Assembly (NCBI GenBank): GCA_028066595.1
Contig: JALCBJ010000026.1
Span: forward strand, 1 to 64,000
DNA length: 64,000 nt
Source: Thermoanaerobaculia bacterium
Lineage (GTDB): Bacteria; Acidobacteriota; Thermoanaerobaculia; Multivoradales; J023
Direction: 5' to 3'
In this document: one piece after another, positions 53,465 through 62,546 of the stretch
How positions within the stretch are numbered: position 1 is the stretch's first letter
How the letters are laid out: each line of letters begins with the position of its first letter
Translations under genes and position numbers: made by a program
Notes under the pieces: model-generated
Databases searched by the model: none
What the model was told of the DNA's origin: nothing
The model's input: the letters and a program-made list of their open reading frames with translations, nothing else

Positions 53465-54868
53465 TCAGGTCGTGTCGCCGGCCGGGCGGCGCGCGTGATT
53501 GCTGTAGTCCCACCGGGCCACGTCGAAGCGCGCGGTGTTCCAGGGCGGCAGGTGCGGCCCGGCAAAGACCATGTAGGGCGCTCTCGCCCGGGGCTCTTGC
53601 TGGCCGACGGCGCGAACGGCGGGTAGGTACAGCCACACCTTCTCCGCTTCTTCGAGATCGGTCGCCGGGTAGGCGGAGGCGGACTCGAGCAATGGCCCGA
53701 GGCGGGCTGCATCCATGAGCTCGGGGTAGCCCGAATACTCTGGCCGACCCGGATACTCGGAATGCCGCCAGGGCCGGGAACCGAAGAATGTCTGGAAGTC
53801 GACGTTGCCGCCCGCGGCTCGCTCGATGGGCAGCAAGCCCGCAGGGGGCAAGTAGCGGAAGTGGTCGTCGGCCGCGATCGACGACGGCGCGGGATGAATA
53901 CCCAGCAGCCAGTCGAGATGCTCCTGGAACTGTAGGAATCGGGCCTCGGCCTCGCCGGTGGCGCGGCTACCGCCGATGGTCGGCCAGCCTGAGTCCGGGC
54001 TCGTCACCACCGGGCGACGACGCACGGACCACCGGTCGAGGAACTGAACGCCTTCGAGGGTCCAGGCGAGGAGCGCCAGGGGCACCTCGCAATCGGTGAG
54101 CAGGTTCAAGCGCCGGAGGTCGTCGACGAGACCGCGCTGCCGTAGCGGTGACCGGCCGGGTTGCTGCGGTTCGGTGGCGATCCTCGCGAAGGGGTCGGCA
54201 CCTAGATCACCCAGCGATTCTGAGGCGAACGCCAGGTGGGCCGCGACGTTGCGTAGGCGCGACAGCCGATCGAGGTCGTCGAGGGTGGCGCCGAGCAACT
54301 CGTCGGTCAACTCGTCGCGAGTACTCTCCGAAACACCGGAAAGGGACGCCACGTCGATGCGTGCCAGCCGGAAGCGCACACCCTCCACGGCGTAGCGCGA
54401 GCCACAGCCAGCGATGGAGGTCTCGCCGAGCCCGCTCTTCGGCGCCCGTTCCTGATATCCCGACGCCGGTCCCATCACCAGCAGGTAGAGCCCGTCGCCG
54501 ACTCCGAGAAGGCCGGTGTCGAGACGGTCGCAGTCGTCGAACAGGCCGGCTCTGTCGTCGTCCGCCACGTCACGGGTGAGAAAGAGCTGCAGATCTCTCG
54601 GTAGCTCCAGCGTGGTGCCCAGGAGATCGACCGCCAGGCCGCGGGTTACCGACAGCGTCGGCGGACTGTCGCCGGAGCCGTCGTCCAGCATGGTGGGCCA
54701 CAGACCGGACACCACACCACCGCCGATCGCACGGCCCAGTTGCTGCTGGTGACGACGGTGTGCCTCCTGCTCGGCGCGCAGGTCGTCCGCGGACAGAAGG
54801 CGGCCGTGAAAGAAGTGCGTGTGGCGCACGCCGTCTTCGAGAATCGGTGTCAGAAGATGCTCGGGCAT
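53465..54868 (-). CDS. Injection-system-associated protein, relative of the collagen/HhH protein's N-terminus
   Basis: 467 aa. The N-terminal ~55 residues (HFFHGRLLSADDLRAEQEAH; GGGVVSGLWP) match the beginning of the neighbouring 631-aa protein (GLVLGVDEFRQEQSYF; GYGTVCGLEV), so both share a module that I have seen only next to such systems. The central part is helical, the C-terminal part has FLQFQEHLDWLLGIHP and a Trp/Tyr/Pro-rich segment. No signal peptide or membrane helix. GGGAG lies six bases before the ATG. Possibly a baseplate-periphery or tail-fibre-adaptor protein. Not proven. Confidence 0.65.
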   Translation of the reverse strand: MPEHLLTPILEDGVRHTHFFHGRLLSADDLRAEQEAHRRHQQQLGRAIGGGVVSGLWPTMLDDGSGDSPPTLSVTRGLAVDLLGTTLELPRDLQLFLTRDVADDDRAGLFDDCDRLDTGLLGVGDGLYLLVMGPASGYQERAPKSGLGETSIAGCGSRYAVEGVRFRLARIDVASLSGVSESTRDELTDELLGATLDDLDRLSRLRNVAAHLAFASESLGDLGADPFARIATEPQQPGRSPLRQRGLVDDLRRLNLLTDCEVPLALLAWTLEGVQFLDRWSVRRRPVVTSPDSGWPTIGGSRATGEAEARFLQFQEHLDWLLGIHPAPSSIAADDHFRYLPPAGLLPIERAAGGNVDFQTFFGSRPWRHSEYPGRPEYSGYPELMDAARLGPLLESASAYPATDLEEAEKVWLYLPAVRAVGQQEPRARAPYMVFAGPHLPPWNTARFDVARWDYSNHARRPAGDTT

Positions 54869-54898
54869 ATCGTTCTCCCGCCGGTTGGCGCTACGGCG

Positions 54899-56794
54899 CT
54901 AGCTCAGCAGCGCCCGCAGTTGATCGAGGAGGTTCGGCCCAATTCCCGGGACCGTCGCCAGATCGTCGATGCTTCGGAATCCGCCCATCAGCTCTCGCCG
55001 GACGATGATCCGCGCGGCCAAACCCGGACCGATTCCGGGCAGGCCGACCAGGTCGCCCAAGGTGGCGAGATTCAGGTCGACCCCACCGATCACGATCGAG
55101 GATCGGAACATCCAGCTCTCGAAGGTGCCGCCCTGGACACCCACCGGGCTGCCGAGCGGGCGGTCGCCGGTGGGCAGCTGGCTGCGCACGAACTCAGCGT
55201 CGATCGCACGGCCGTCGGCGTCGATGACATGGTCACCGAGGATGCGGACGATGAATCGGTCGGCCTCGCCAAGGGGACTGTCAGGGTCGAGCAGGAGCGC
55301 AGCACCCGGAGCCGGAGACGCGGTCGAGCTCGCCGAAATGATCACACCTTGCGCATTACGGACGATGTCGTCGATCGGCACGACCTGGACGCGGCCGTAG
55401 CGTGCCGGCTGGATGAGGACACTGTTCGTGTCCTCCCGCCACAGCTGAAAGGTACTGATATCCACGGAGCCCGGTCGGACCTGAACCGGAAGGCTGTCGC
55501 CGATGTCCTCGAAGCCGAAGGCCACGGCAACACCTCTCGTGTTCTGGCCGTCGAGCTGGAAGCTCAGGTCGAGCTGCCCTCGGTGCCGCCAGCTGAGCGC
55601 GACGATACGCACCAAGTCGGGCTCGAGACCCTCACCATCCTGGCCGTCTTGACCATCCTGGCCGTCTTGACCATCCTGGCCGTCTTGACCATCCTGGCCG
55701 TCTTGGCCGTCTTGGCCGTCTTGGCCGTCTTGACCATCCTGGCCGTCTTGGCCGTCTTGGCCGTCCTGGCCGTCTTGGCCGTCCTGGCCGTCCTGGCCGT
55801 CCTGGCCGTCCTGGCCATCTTGACCGTCCATGCCTGGTGGTCCCTGCGGCCCGGCGCCGACGCCGCCCGCAGACAGGAGCTCTTGGAGGAGCCGGGTTTG
55901 CAGGAGGAACGGGCGCTCCTCCTCGTCGATCACGACCTCGCCATCCACGCGCAAGGTCTCTCCGACCTCGGCCAATGGCACCCGCAGCGTCGCGAGCAGC
56001 ACGCATCTTTCTCTGGGCGTACCGCATGCACAGCTCTCTTCCAGGGGCAAGATCGCCGGACGGACCTCGGTGATCCAGATCCGGTAGAGATGGCGAAAGA
56101 CCTCCGCCGCATCGTCGGGGTGAGCCACAAGTGCGGGAGGCGGTGAACCTGCGGGCGGCGAGCCATCGGCCAAGGCGCGCACCAGATCCTCTAGCTCCGT
56201 CAGACTGGTCGGCGGATCGGTGGCGTTGATCTCGATCGCCCGCAGCAGCTCGCCAAATCGTTGGATCGCCTCCTCCTCCACCTGCTCCGGCGGCTCCAGC
56301 CGCAGCGACAGCTCGAAGGCGTCGCGGATCCGCGACGGCGTGGTGGCATCTTCCAGCGAACGGCAGGGCCCTCCCGGTACCGGGACCGAGTCGGTCTCGC
56401 ACTCGGCGTAGCAGAGCACCACGTGGAGGTCCAGGTCGCCGGGTGGCGACGGCGGCGAGCCCAGCTCCGGATCGTCGCGATGACGGTCGAGCCAATCGTG
56501 GAGCCGAGCACATTGGGCGCGAGGGACACAGATGTCCTCGCCTCGCGGGTTTACCGCCAGGCCTGGCTCGACTCGCACTTCGGGCCCATCGCCAGTATCT
56601 TCCACCGACACCTCCAGCCCGCAGACCGTGCCGTAGCCATGCAGCGAACGTTGGTGCAGGCGATCCTTGTGCAGAAAGTAGCTCTGCTCCTGCCGGAACT
56701 CGTCGACACCCAGCACCAGGCCGGTGGAATAGCGAACGCGCTTGAGCGGGTCGAGCGCCGAGGCGTCGGGACAGGCAGTGGTGAAATCGCTCAT
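54899..56794 (-). CDS. Collagen-like repeat protein with C-terminal helix-hairpin-helix domain
   Basis: 631 aa. Residues ~1-310 form a folded module shared at its N-terminus with the neighbouring 467-aa protein. Then follows GPQGPPGM and 21 DGQ triplets, a collagen-like (Gly-X-Y) stretch expected to trimerise. A beta-rich region follows (~395-560). The last ~65 residues are a double helix-hairpin-helix of ComEA type: LATLGDLVGLPGIGPGLAAR and DDLATVPGIGPNLLDQL, which in other proteins binds DNA non-specifically. No signal peptide. AGGAG precedes the ATG by eight bases. The collagen rod suggests a fibre on the baseplate. The HhH could bind DNA or act as a structural element. Confidence 0.78.
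   Translation of the reverse strand: MSDFTTACPDASALDPLKRVRYSTGLVLGVDEFRQEQSYFLHKDRLHQRSLHGYGTVCGLEVSVEDTGDGPEVRVEPGLAVNPRGEDICVPRAQCARLHDWLDRHRDDPELGSPPSPPGDLDLHVVLCYAECETDSVPVPGGPCRSLEDATTPSRIRDAFELSLRLEPPEQVEEEAIQRFGELLRAIEINATDPPTSLTELEDLVRALADGSPPAGSPPPALVAHPDDAAEVFRHLYRIWITEVRPAILPLEESCACGTPRERCVLLATLRVPLAEVGETLRVDGEVVIDEEERPFLLQTRLLQELLSAGGVGAGPQGPPGMDGQDGQDGQDGQDGQDGQDGQDGQDGQDGQDGQDGQDGQDGQDGQDGQDGQDGQDGQDGQDGQDGEGLEPDLVRIVALSWRHRGQLDLSFQLDGQNTRGVAVAFGFEDIGDSLPVQVRPGSVDISTFQLWREDTNSVLIQPARYGRVQVVPIDDIVRNAQGVIISASSTASPAPGAALLLDPDSPLGEADRFIVRILGDHVIDADGRAIDAEFVRSQLPTGDRPLGSPVGVQGGTFESWMFRSSIVIGGVDLNLATLGDLVGLPGIGPGLAARIIVRRELMGGFRSIDDLATVPGIGPNLLDQLRALLS
55634..55822 (-). repeat. 21 tandem 9-bp repeats encoding DGQ
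   Basis: Each 9-base unit (CAGGATGGT / CAAGACGGC type) encodes one collagen-like triplet. Synonymous variation (A/G and T/C at third positions) shows the protein repeat is selected rather than a fresh DNA slippage product. The phase is perfect over 189 bases. Confidence 0.92.
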
Positions 56795-56818
56795 GATGAG
56801 ATCTCCTGAAAACTCGGC

Positions 56819-59758
56819 TCAGCCCGCGACTCGTGTTTCGAGACGCGGCTCACAGGCCGAGGGATCGCTGTCGAGGGTCGGACGCGGCGGCAAACAGCAG
56901 TCCGGGTCGCCACGCCAAGGACGGTCGGCGAGGAACGCCGTGCCCAGGTGATCGCGGCCCAACACCAGACCGACGAAGCGGCTGCCCTCGGCCAAGACGG
57001 TGTCGAGTCCGAGACGCGCGCCGCCCACCTGGAAGAGCGCCCAGAAAAGCTGCACGTCGAATTCGGTGTGCGCGGGTTTCTGCTGCTCCACGGCGGCGGC
57101 TGCACGGGCTCGACGCAGCTCCCGCACGGGCTCCGCCTCACCCGGCCGCGCGGGCACCAGTACGGTGAAGCGATGCGCGTCCCGCGTAAGCGGCAGGGCC
57201 AGGGACACGAAGCCGATCCAGTCGGCCAGCTCCTGTGGCACCTCCGGAAGGACGGTCGGTAACGGCACTTCGTCGAACGAAGACCACGCTGTCGATTCCG
57301 AACGACGGTAGGCGAGCTCGAGGTCGTCGACGCTGCGATAGCGGTGGAACAGAAATGCGCGCCAGGCTTCGACGTCCGACCCCGGGCCCGTCGCGTCGGC
57401 GGAGACCTCGGCGTAAGGGAATCCGAGCGTGCGGACGAAAGCCCGCCAGCGGGTCAGCTCTCCCTGCGTTGCGGGCGGCAACGGTGGGAAGCGTGTCGCT
57501 GCTGTAGCCTCCGCTCCGCGACATCGCAGAAAGTCCCGATAGCGGCGATGGAGCGCCGCCGCGCCGTGCTCCGGGCGCCAGGGCTCGCCTTCGGTGACGA
57601 GGGCAGGCCCTTCGAGATCGGTGGGATCGCCCAGCGCAACCGGCGGCAGCATGCGGGTTCGATAGCGCTCCACCAAGCGCACACCAGCGGATCCAGCAGC
57701 GCTCGCCGACGAGCCGCCGTTGTCGGCTCGGTCCTCCGAGCTCGAAGCGGCCGGTCCGGTGCGGCAGCGACCTTCGAGGTTTGCGGTGGGTAGTACGTCG
57801 AAGATCTCCTGGCTGGGGCATGGATCCACCGCCAGACGCACGGCCGCCAACAGTCCGGCGGGAGTGCCGCGCCAGCGGAAGAGCTCCGCCACGTTCGCCA
57901 GGAACAGACGGCGACGGGACTCGTCCCATTCCGGCTGCAGTACCGTGCCCAGCCAGCCCGCCAACCACGGCAACGAGTCGGCCGGGGCGGTCCGCACGTC
58001 GAAGAGTTGCTCCGCGCTGGCAACCTTGCCTTCGAGCGTGGTGAGTAGGCCCTCGAAGCTCGACAGGAAGCGGTCGAGAAACGACGCCGAGTCGGCGTCT
58101 TCGCCGAATACAGCGGGTAGATACTCACCGAGATAGGAGAACCGCGGGTAGTGGACCCTGAGTGCGCGCAGTCGTGGACTGCTGCGTCCGTCGCCGGTCA
58201 AGGTCAGCCGGAGCTCTACGTACCTTCCCCTGGCCTCCTGGAAGAGTAGCTCCCAGCTTCCAGACGCGGAAGCGGGCTGGTCGCCGAACGGCCGGTGGTA
58301 CGGCAGCTCCGATCCCGACACTCGCAACACCGATGAGGGCTCCGGGCGAAACGGCAGATCGTCCAGCAGGTGACGCTCATCGGCGCTTCGGCTGTCGACG
58401 GTGATCGCCGTGCCGGCGGGTACGCAGGCGTCGAGCACCAGCCGGTGCCACACCGTGCCTGGCACCTTGCCATCGAAGATCAGGCTTTGGACGACGCCCG
58501 ACGAATCGAATCGGCGGCCGGGCCACGGCGCCAGCGGCAGCCAGCGGTCACCGAGATCGTAGAGCACGTCCGCACGGTGTCCACCACCGGCGCCCGGGCT
58601 GGCGAGGAGCGCCTTGCCGCCGAAATCGCGCATGGGGAACAGCCTGGGAAGCGGAACCAGGCTCAGGTCGTCTCCGACCACGGTGGTGCCGGCCTGGAGA
58701 TCGAACGCGAAAGCCTGGCCGCCGGCGCGGGATGCGACATAGAGCCGTCCTCGTAGACCCCGCTCGCCGGGTGCCGGCTGCGGACCGGCGACGAACACGA
58801 GATCCTGGCCAGCGACATTCTCTGCAGCGGGCTCGGCGTCCGGCGCCAGCACCGAGTCGAGGATCCCCTCGAGGGATACTTCGGCCAGTTTGCCGCTTCC
58901 ATGGAAACGATGGAGATGCGAGAAGCTGCTCGCCGGATCGCTCTCCAGCACCAGCGCAGAACCGTCGGGCATCGCCACCACCGCCACCGCCGATGGGATG
59001 CCCAAGGGCGCGGCCAGGTCGAGATCGAGGCCCGATGGAAATCTCCTCGCGGGCCGGAGCTCCACTACCCCACCCTTGTCTTCGGCGGCTAGGAAGTCGG
59101 GCTCCGCGGCAGGCTCGAGCTCCAAAGTGCCCGGAGGCTGGCCCAGGGCCACGACGCCGAACCAGCGATCGAGGCGCCACAGCCGCGAGCCATCGCGATC
59201 GAGGACGAGAACCCCGCCGTCGGGGTGGGGCGCGATGTCGAAAGGTGCGAACGGCACTCCCGCAGGCCACCGCAGCCAAAGTGGTGGGCCGCCCGCGTGC
59301 AGATCGAAGATCAGGAGACCCGCAGGCTCGACGCTACCCACCACCATGTAGTGACAGCGGGTGATCGCCAGACCTCGCAGCCGAGGTGGCTGCGGCAGAG
59401 GTTCCACGGGACACGGCTCGAAGTCGCCCACCACCGCCGGCTCGCGGTCGAGGAGCAGCTCCTGCGAGCGCCAGAAATCCCCGGCTGCCTCCTGATCGGC
59501 TGGGAGATAGCGTACTCCCAGCTCGTCATCCGAGATCCAGTAGATATTGCTCCAGCGATCCGCGCTGGCACCGCGGCGATGCTCGGCACCCAGCAAAACG
59601 GCTTCTTCCGGCAGCGGAAGGCGCTGCTCTCTGGGCCGCAGGCCCACGGTGTGGCTCCCGGAATCCCACGCCACACCCCGCCCCTCCGAGGCCAAGCGGG
59701 GCAGCCAGTCCTCGTCGCCGAGGAGAAGGTGATGACGGGTGCCGTTGACGTCGATCAT
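56819..59758 (-). CDS. Tail protein I-like baseplate protein with N-terminal propeller-like half
   Basis: About 979 aa. The C-terminal ~440 residues match phage tail protein I-type (P2 gpI, Afp12-like) proteins: YLPAVFGEDADSASFLDRFL near 545, LPWLAGWLGTVLQPEWDESR and RRRLFLANVAELFRWRGTPA. The N-terminal ~540 residues have repeated strand patterns of an NHL/beta-propeller (FDIAPHPDGGVLVLDRDGSR; AVVAMPDGSALVLESDPAS), unusual for a bare tail protein I. In contractile systems this protein joins baseplate wedges to fibres. ATG 59758 is chosen, because GAGGAG lies six bases upstream and the previous gene stops ten bases before it; the longer frame is a shadow. Confidence 0.85.
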   Translation of the reverse strand: MIDVNGTRHHLLLGDEDWLPRLASEGRGVAWDSGSHTVGLRPREQRLPLPEEAVLLGAEHRRGASADRWSNIYWISDDELGVRYLPADQEAAGDFWRSQELLLDREPAVVGDFEPCPVEPLPQPPRLRGLAITRCHYMVVGSVEPAGLLIFDLHAGGPPLWLRWPAGVPFAPFDIAPHPDGGVLVLDRDGSRLWRLDRWFGVVALGQPPGTLELEPAAEPDFLAAEDKGGVVELRPARRFPSGLDLDLAAPLGIPSAVAVVAMPDGSALVLESDPASSFSHLHRFHGSGKLAEVSLEGILDSVLAPDAEPAAENVAGQDLVFVAGPQPAPGERGLRGRLYVASRAGGQAFAFDLQAGTTVVGDDLSLVPLPRLFPMRDFGGKALLASPGAGGGHRADVLYDLGDRWLPLAPWPGRRFDSSGVVQSLIFDGKVPGTVWHRLVLDACVPAGTAITVDSRSADERHLLDDLPFRPEPSSVLRVSGSELPYHRPFGDQPASASGSWELLFQEARGRYVELRLTLTGDGRSSPRLRALRVHYPRFSYLGEYLPAVFGEDADSASFLDRFLSSFEGLLTTLEGKVASAEQLFDVRTAPADSLPWLAGWLGTVLQPEWDESRRRLFLANVAELFRWRGTPAGLLAAVRLAVDPCPSQEIFDVLPTANLEGRCRTGPAASSSEDRADNGGSSASAAGSAGVRLVERYRTRMLPPVALGDPTDLEGPALVTEGEPWRPEHGAAALHRRYRDFLRCRGAEATAATRFPPLPPATQGELTRWRAFVRTLGFPYAEVSADATGPGSDVEAWRAFLFHRYRSVDDLELAYRRSESTAWSSFDEVPLPTVLPEVPQELADWIGFVSLALPLTRDAHRFTVLVPARPGEAEPVRELRRARAAAAVEQQKPAHTEFDVQLFWALFQVGGARLGLDTVLAEGSRFVGLVLGRDHLGTAFLADRPWRGDPDCCLPPRPTLDSDPSACEPRLETRVAG

Positions 59759-59768
59759 GGCGAGCTCC

Positions 59769-62114
59769 TCAGCACTCCTCCGGCACGACGGGTACCGGCA
59801 CCACCGACGCGCCATTCGGCTCGACGGCGGGAGCCCCGGAGCGCAGCTCTTCGAGGGTCGGCGGATCGCCCGGCTCCACGGCCGCTGCCACCAACCGTGG
59901 CAGCTCCAGACCGGCCATCGGCACCGACGCCACCTCCGCTCCGTCTGGATCTCCGAGCAGCAGTCTTGTGACCTGAGCCACGCCGTCGACGCGGGTGACC
60001 GCAGCGGCCAGCTCGGCTGCCTCGACCACCTTGCCGAGGGGCCAGCCTGTGCCATCGAAGCCACCTGTCAGGGGAGAGAGAAAGTCGCGTACCGCCTGCC
60101 GCGCCGCCTCCAGTACCGGGCCGAGAGCGCGCCCGGGCACCGCCTCGACCCCCACCGACACCCACACCCCGCGGTACTGCGGCCCCCGCACGTGCAGCTC
60201 CGTCGTCACCAGGCGGCGAGGCTCCAGGTGGCGGCAGACGGTCTCGAGGAACAGTCGATCGGCCCGCGGAGCGTCCGGCTGGACGGGATCGTGGAGGGGA
60301 ATCACCAGCACCGTCACGACGCCCGGAGCCGCGACGCCGCCCAGAGCCGGGTCCGCGTGGAACAGCGGCAGCACCTCGACACGCCCCAGGTCGACACCCG
60401 GTGTACGCCACGTGATGTCGGAGAAGTCCTCCGCCGACACCAGCCGGTCGCGGTGCCGGAACGTGGCCGCGACCGAACGTTCCCCGTCGGCCACCGTCTC
60501 GGCCTCGTCGCCGCCCCAGGTCGGCGCTCGATTGGTCACCACCACACCGGCCGGCAACAAGGGCGCTCTGGAGATGGCTCCGATACCCACCAGACCCTGC
60601 CGGCCACCGCCGTAGTCATAGCTCGCCTGGATCGTGGAACCAGCGGGTGGCCGCATACCGCGGGCGCCGTCACCAAAACGAATCTCGCCCGACTCGCGAT
60701 CGACCGTGAAGACTTTCACGGGCTTCTCGCCGCCGTCTTCGACGGTCTCACCAGCGGTCGCCTCGTCGCTCTCAGAGGCCAGTCGCGGGCTACGTTCGGG
60801 TACTTCGGGTCCAGCTGCTGACAGATCGTCGATGCGCTGCCAGAGCTCTCCGTTGACCGTCACGCGCGCGGTGTCCACCAGAACCGGCGTATGGACCAAG
60901 GCCGCGAGTTGATCGGGCTCGCCGGTTCCCCGAGGCAGCAGTTCCCCCAGCACCGACGCCCGCTGCACCACCCGCGCCGCGTTGATGCCTACCCAGCTGA
61001 CGCGCGCCGCGAGGCCGGCCGCGGTCTGACCCGGTGCAGACTCCGGCAAACGGATGCGAATCCAGGTCACCAAGCGCGCCTCTTCGTCGGTCTCTTCCAG
61101 CGACGGCGGATAGCCGCCGGTGCCCGCCAGTTGAGGGCCGAGACCCTGCCAGGTGCGCAGGTCGTCCGGCGACGTCGGCAGCGGCAGCTCCACCACACCG
61201 GGACGGGCCAGCAGATCGGCGTCGCCGCGCGGCGTCAGGCGGCGGTAGCGCGGCACATCGGCCGAGGACGAGCCCACATCCGGATGCTCGAAGACCAGGC
61301 TCGGCACCGACTCGCCTGCGGCGCTACCGAGCACGCAACCGTCGGCATCGAGCGCCGGCAGAACGCCTAGGGTGAGCACGCGCCCAGCCAGAACCTGGCG
61401 CACGGCGTCAGGGTCCTCCCGCGGGCGAGCCAGGAGAGCCAGCCACAACGCACCGTCTACGGTGCCGGCGACTTCGCCCGTCACGGCGGGCTCTTGTCCG
61501 GCCGTCGTGCTTTCCGTCACCGCCGAACCGTCGTCCGGATCCGCCGGCGGCGAAGGCCGGCGGCCGAAGTCGAGCACCGGCAGGGTGACGCCACTGTCCG
61601 GCGTCTCGTAGGGGCGCGTCTCGTAGAAGTCGAGCTGCGAGCCCGCTACTTCGAGACTGGCATGAAGCCTCCGATACAGACTCTCCACCTCGTCCCGACG
61701 CCGCGGATCGAGCGGGCTCTTGGTGTAGATCTGCGCTTCCACGGGCAGCACGTCCAGGCCCGCCTCGGTGCGAAACGGTACCTGGCCGGCGAACAGCTCG
61801 CGGTCGGCTTCGAGTGACACCGCCTCGAGACGGCCGCGGGGAATCGAGAAGCTCACCAGCCCCTCCGCCGCCTCAGCGGCGCGCAGCGGGATCCCCAAGA
61901 GCCGAAGGAACTTACGTCGGTTGCGCTCCGGGATCCGGTTGGCGCGATAGATGACGCTTTCGCCCATGAAGGCGAAGAGCTGGAGCAGGGTGACACCGGG
62001 GTCGGCGTCGCCGAGGTGAGTCCATTCCGGCGTGTGGGCCGGCACCCGGGACAGCGCCTCGCTCACCAGCTGGCGATACGTGCGGTGATCTATGGTGGGT
62101 TCGGGAAGCGGCAT
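59769..62114 (-). CDS. Baseplate assembly protein J-like (Afp11/gpJ)
   Basis: 781 aa. The N-terminus carries the family signature DADPGVTLLQLFAFMGESV followed by YRANRIPERNRRKFLRLLGI. Further baseplate-J parts are VFTVDRESGEIRFGDGARGM, GGRQGLVGIGAI and the C-terminal RVDGVAQVTRLLLGDPDG. It builds the wedge of the contractile baseplate around the spike. The length is typical of eCIS versions. It follows gp25 by 33 bases, and tail protein I follows by 10, as in phage and eCIS baseplate operons. Confidence 0.9.
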   Translation of the reverse strand: MPLPEPTIDHRTYRQLVSEALSRVPAHTPEWTHLGDADPGVTLLQLFAFMGESVIYRANRIPERNRRKFLRLLGIPLRAAEAAEGLVSFSIPRGRLEAVSLEADRELFAGQVPFRTEAGLDVLPVEAQIYTKSPLDPRRRDEVESLYRRLHASLEVAGSQLDFYETRPYETPDSGVTLPVLDFGRRPSPPADPDDGSAVTESTTAGQEPAVTGEVAGTVDGALWLALLARPREDPDAVRQVLAGRVLTLGVLPALDADGCVLGSAAGESVPSLVFEHPDVGSSSADVPRYRRLTPRGDADLLARPGVVELPLPTSPDDLRTWQGLGPQLAGTGGYPPSLEETDEEARLVTWIRIRLPESAPGQTAAGLAARVSWVGINAARVVQRASVLGELLPRGTGEPDQLAALVHTPVLVDTARVTVNGELWQRIDDLSAAGPEVPERSPRLASESDEATAGETVEDGGEKPVKVFTVDRESGEIRFGDGARGMRPPAGSTIQASYDYGGGRQGLVGIGAISRAPLLPAGVVVTNRAPTWGGDEAETVADGERSVAATFRHRDRLVSAEDFSDITWRTPGVDLGRVEVLPLFHADPALGGVAAPGVVTVLVIPLHDPVQPDAPRADRLFLETVCRHLEPRRLVTTELHVRGPQYRGVWVSVGVEAVPGRALGPVLEAARQAVRDFLSPLTGGFDGTGWPLGKVVEAAELAAAVTRVDGVAQVTRLLLGDPDGAEVASVPMAGLELPRLVAAAVEPGDPPTLEELRSGAPAVEPNGASVVPVPVVPEEC

Positions 62115-62147
62115 GGCTGAGATTCCGATGTAGGTCCTGGAGATTCC

Positions 62148-62546
62148 CTAGCTGGTGAAGCGGACGCGCAGTCGCAGCTGATCGCTGGCCTGGGTGGCGA
62201 TGAGGCGGTAGCGCAACGTCGCCACGGCGGCCTGAGGGTCGTCGGCGGCCTCCTCCACCCGCACCTCGTCGAGGCGCACGCGCGGCTCCCAGCGGCCCAC
62301 CGACTGCACGATGGCCTCCTGGATGAGCCGGCGGGTGGCGACGGTGTTGGGCTGGAAGAGGTAGCGACGCAGTCCACCGCCGAATTCGGGGCGCATCACC
62401 CGCTCCCTCGCCTCGGTGAGCAGGATGAGTCGGATCGACTGACGGACGTTCTCGGCACCCTCGGAATAAGCCAAGCTGCCGTCTGCATCGATCCGAGGTG
62501 GGAAAGCGATGCCGCGACCGAAGATCCTTCCGGCGTCGAGAGTCAT
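62148..62546 (-). CDS. gp25/W-like baseplate wedge protein (Afp9-like)
   Basis: 132 aa. Signature of the gpW/gp25 family: ENVRQSIRLILLTEARERVM followed by RPEFGGGLRRYLFQP, with the EPR-like WEPRVRLDEVRV. It initiates sheath polymerisation from the baseplate. The start is ATG 62546 (MTLDAGR), which overlaps the previous stop as ATGA, so the two genes are translationally coupled. Confidence 0.92.
   Translation of the reverse strand: MTLDAGRIFGRGIAFPPRIDADGSLAYSEGAENVRQSIRLILLTEARERVMRPEFGGGLRRYLFQPNTVATRRLIQEAIVQSVGRWEPRVRLDEVRVEEAADDPQAAVATLRYRLIATQASDQLRLRVRFTS

Noticed and set aside
54740..56146. 468-aa plus-strand frame with a leucine/alanine/valine repeat (ILAVLAVLAVL)
   Set aside because: It is the exact antisense of the DGQ repeat and of the gene around it; no ribosome site and no family.
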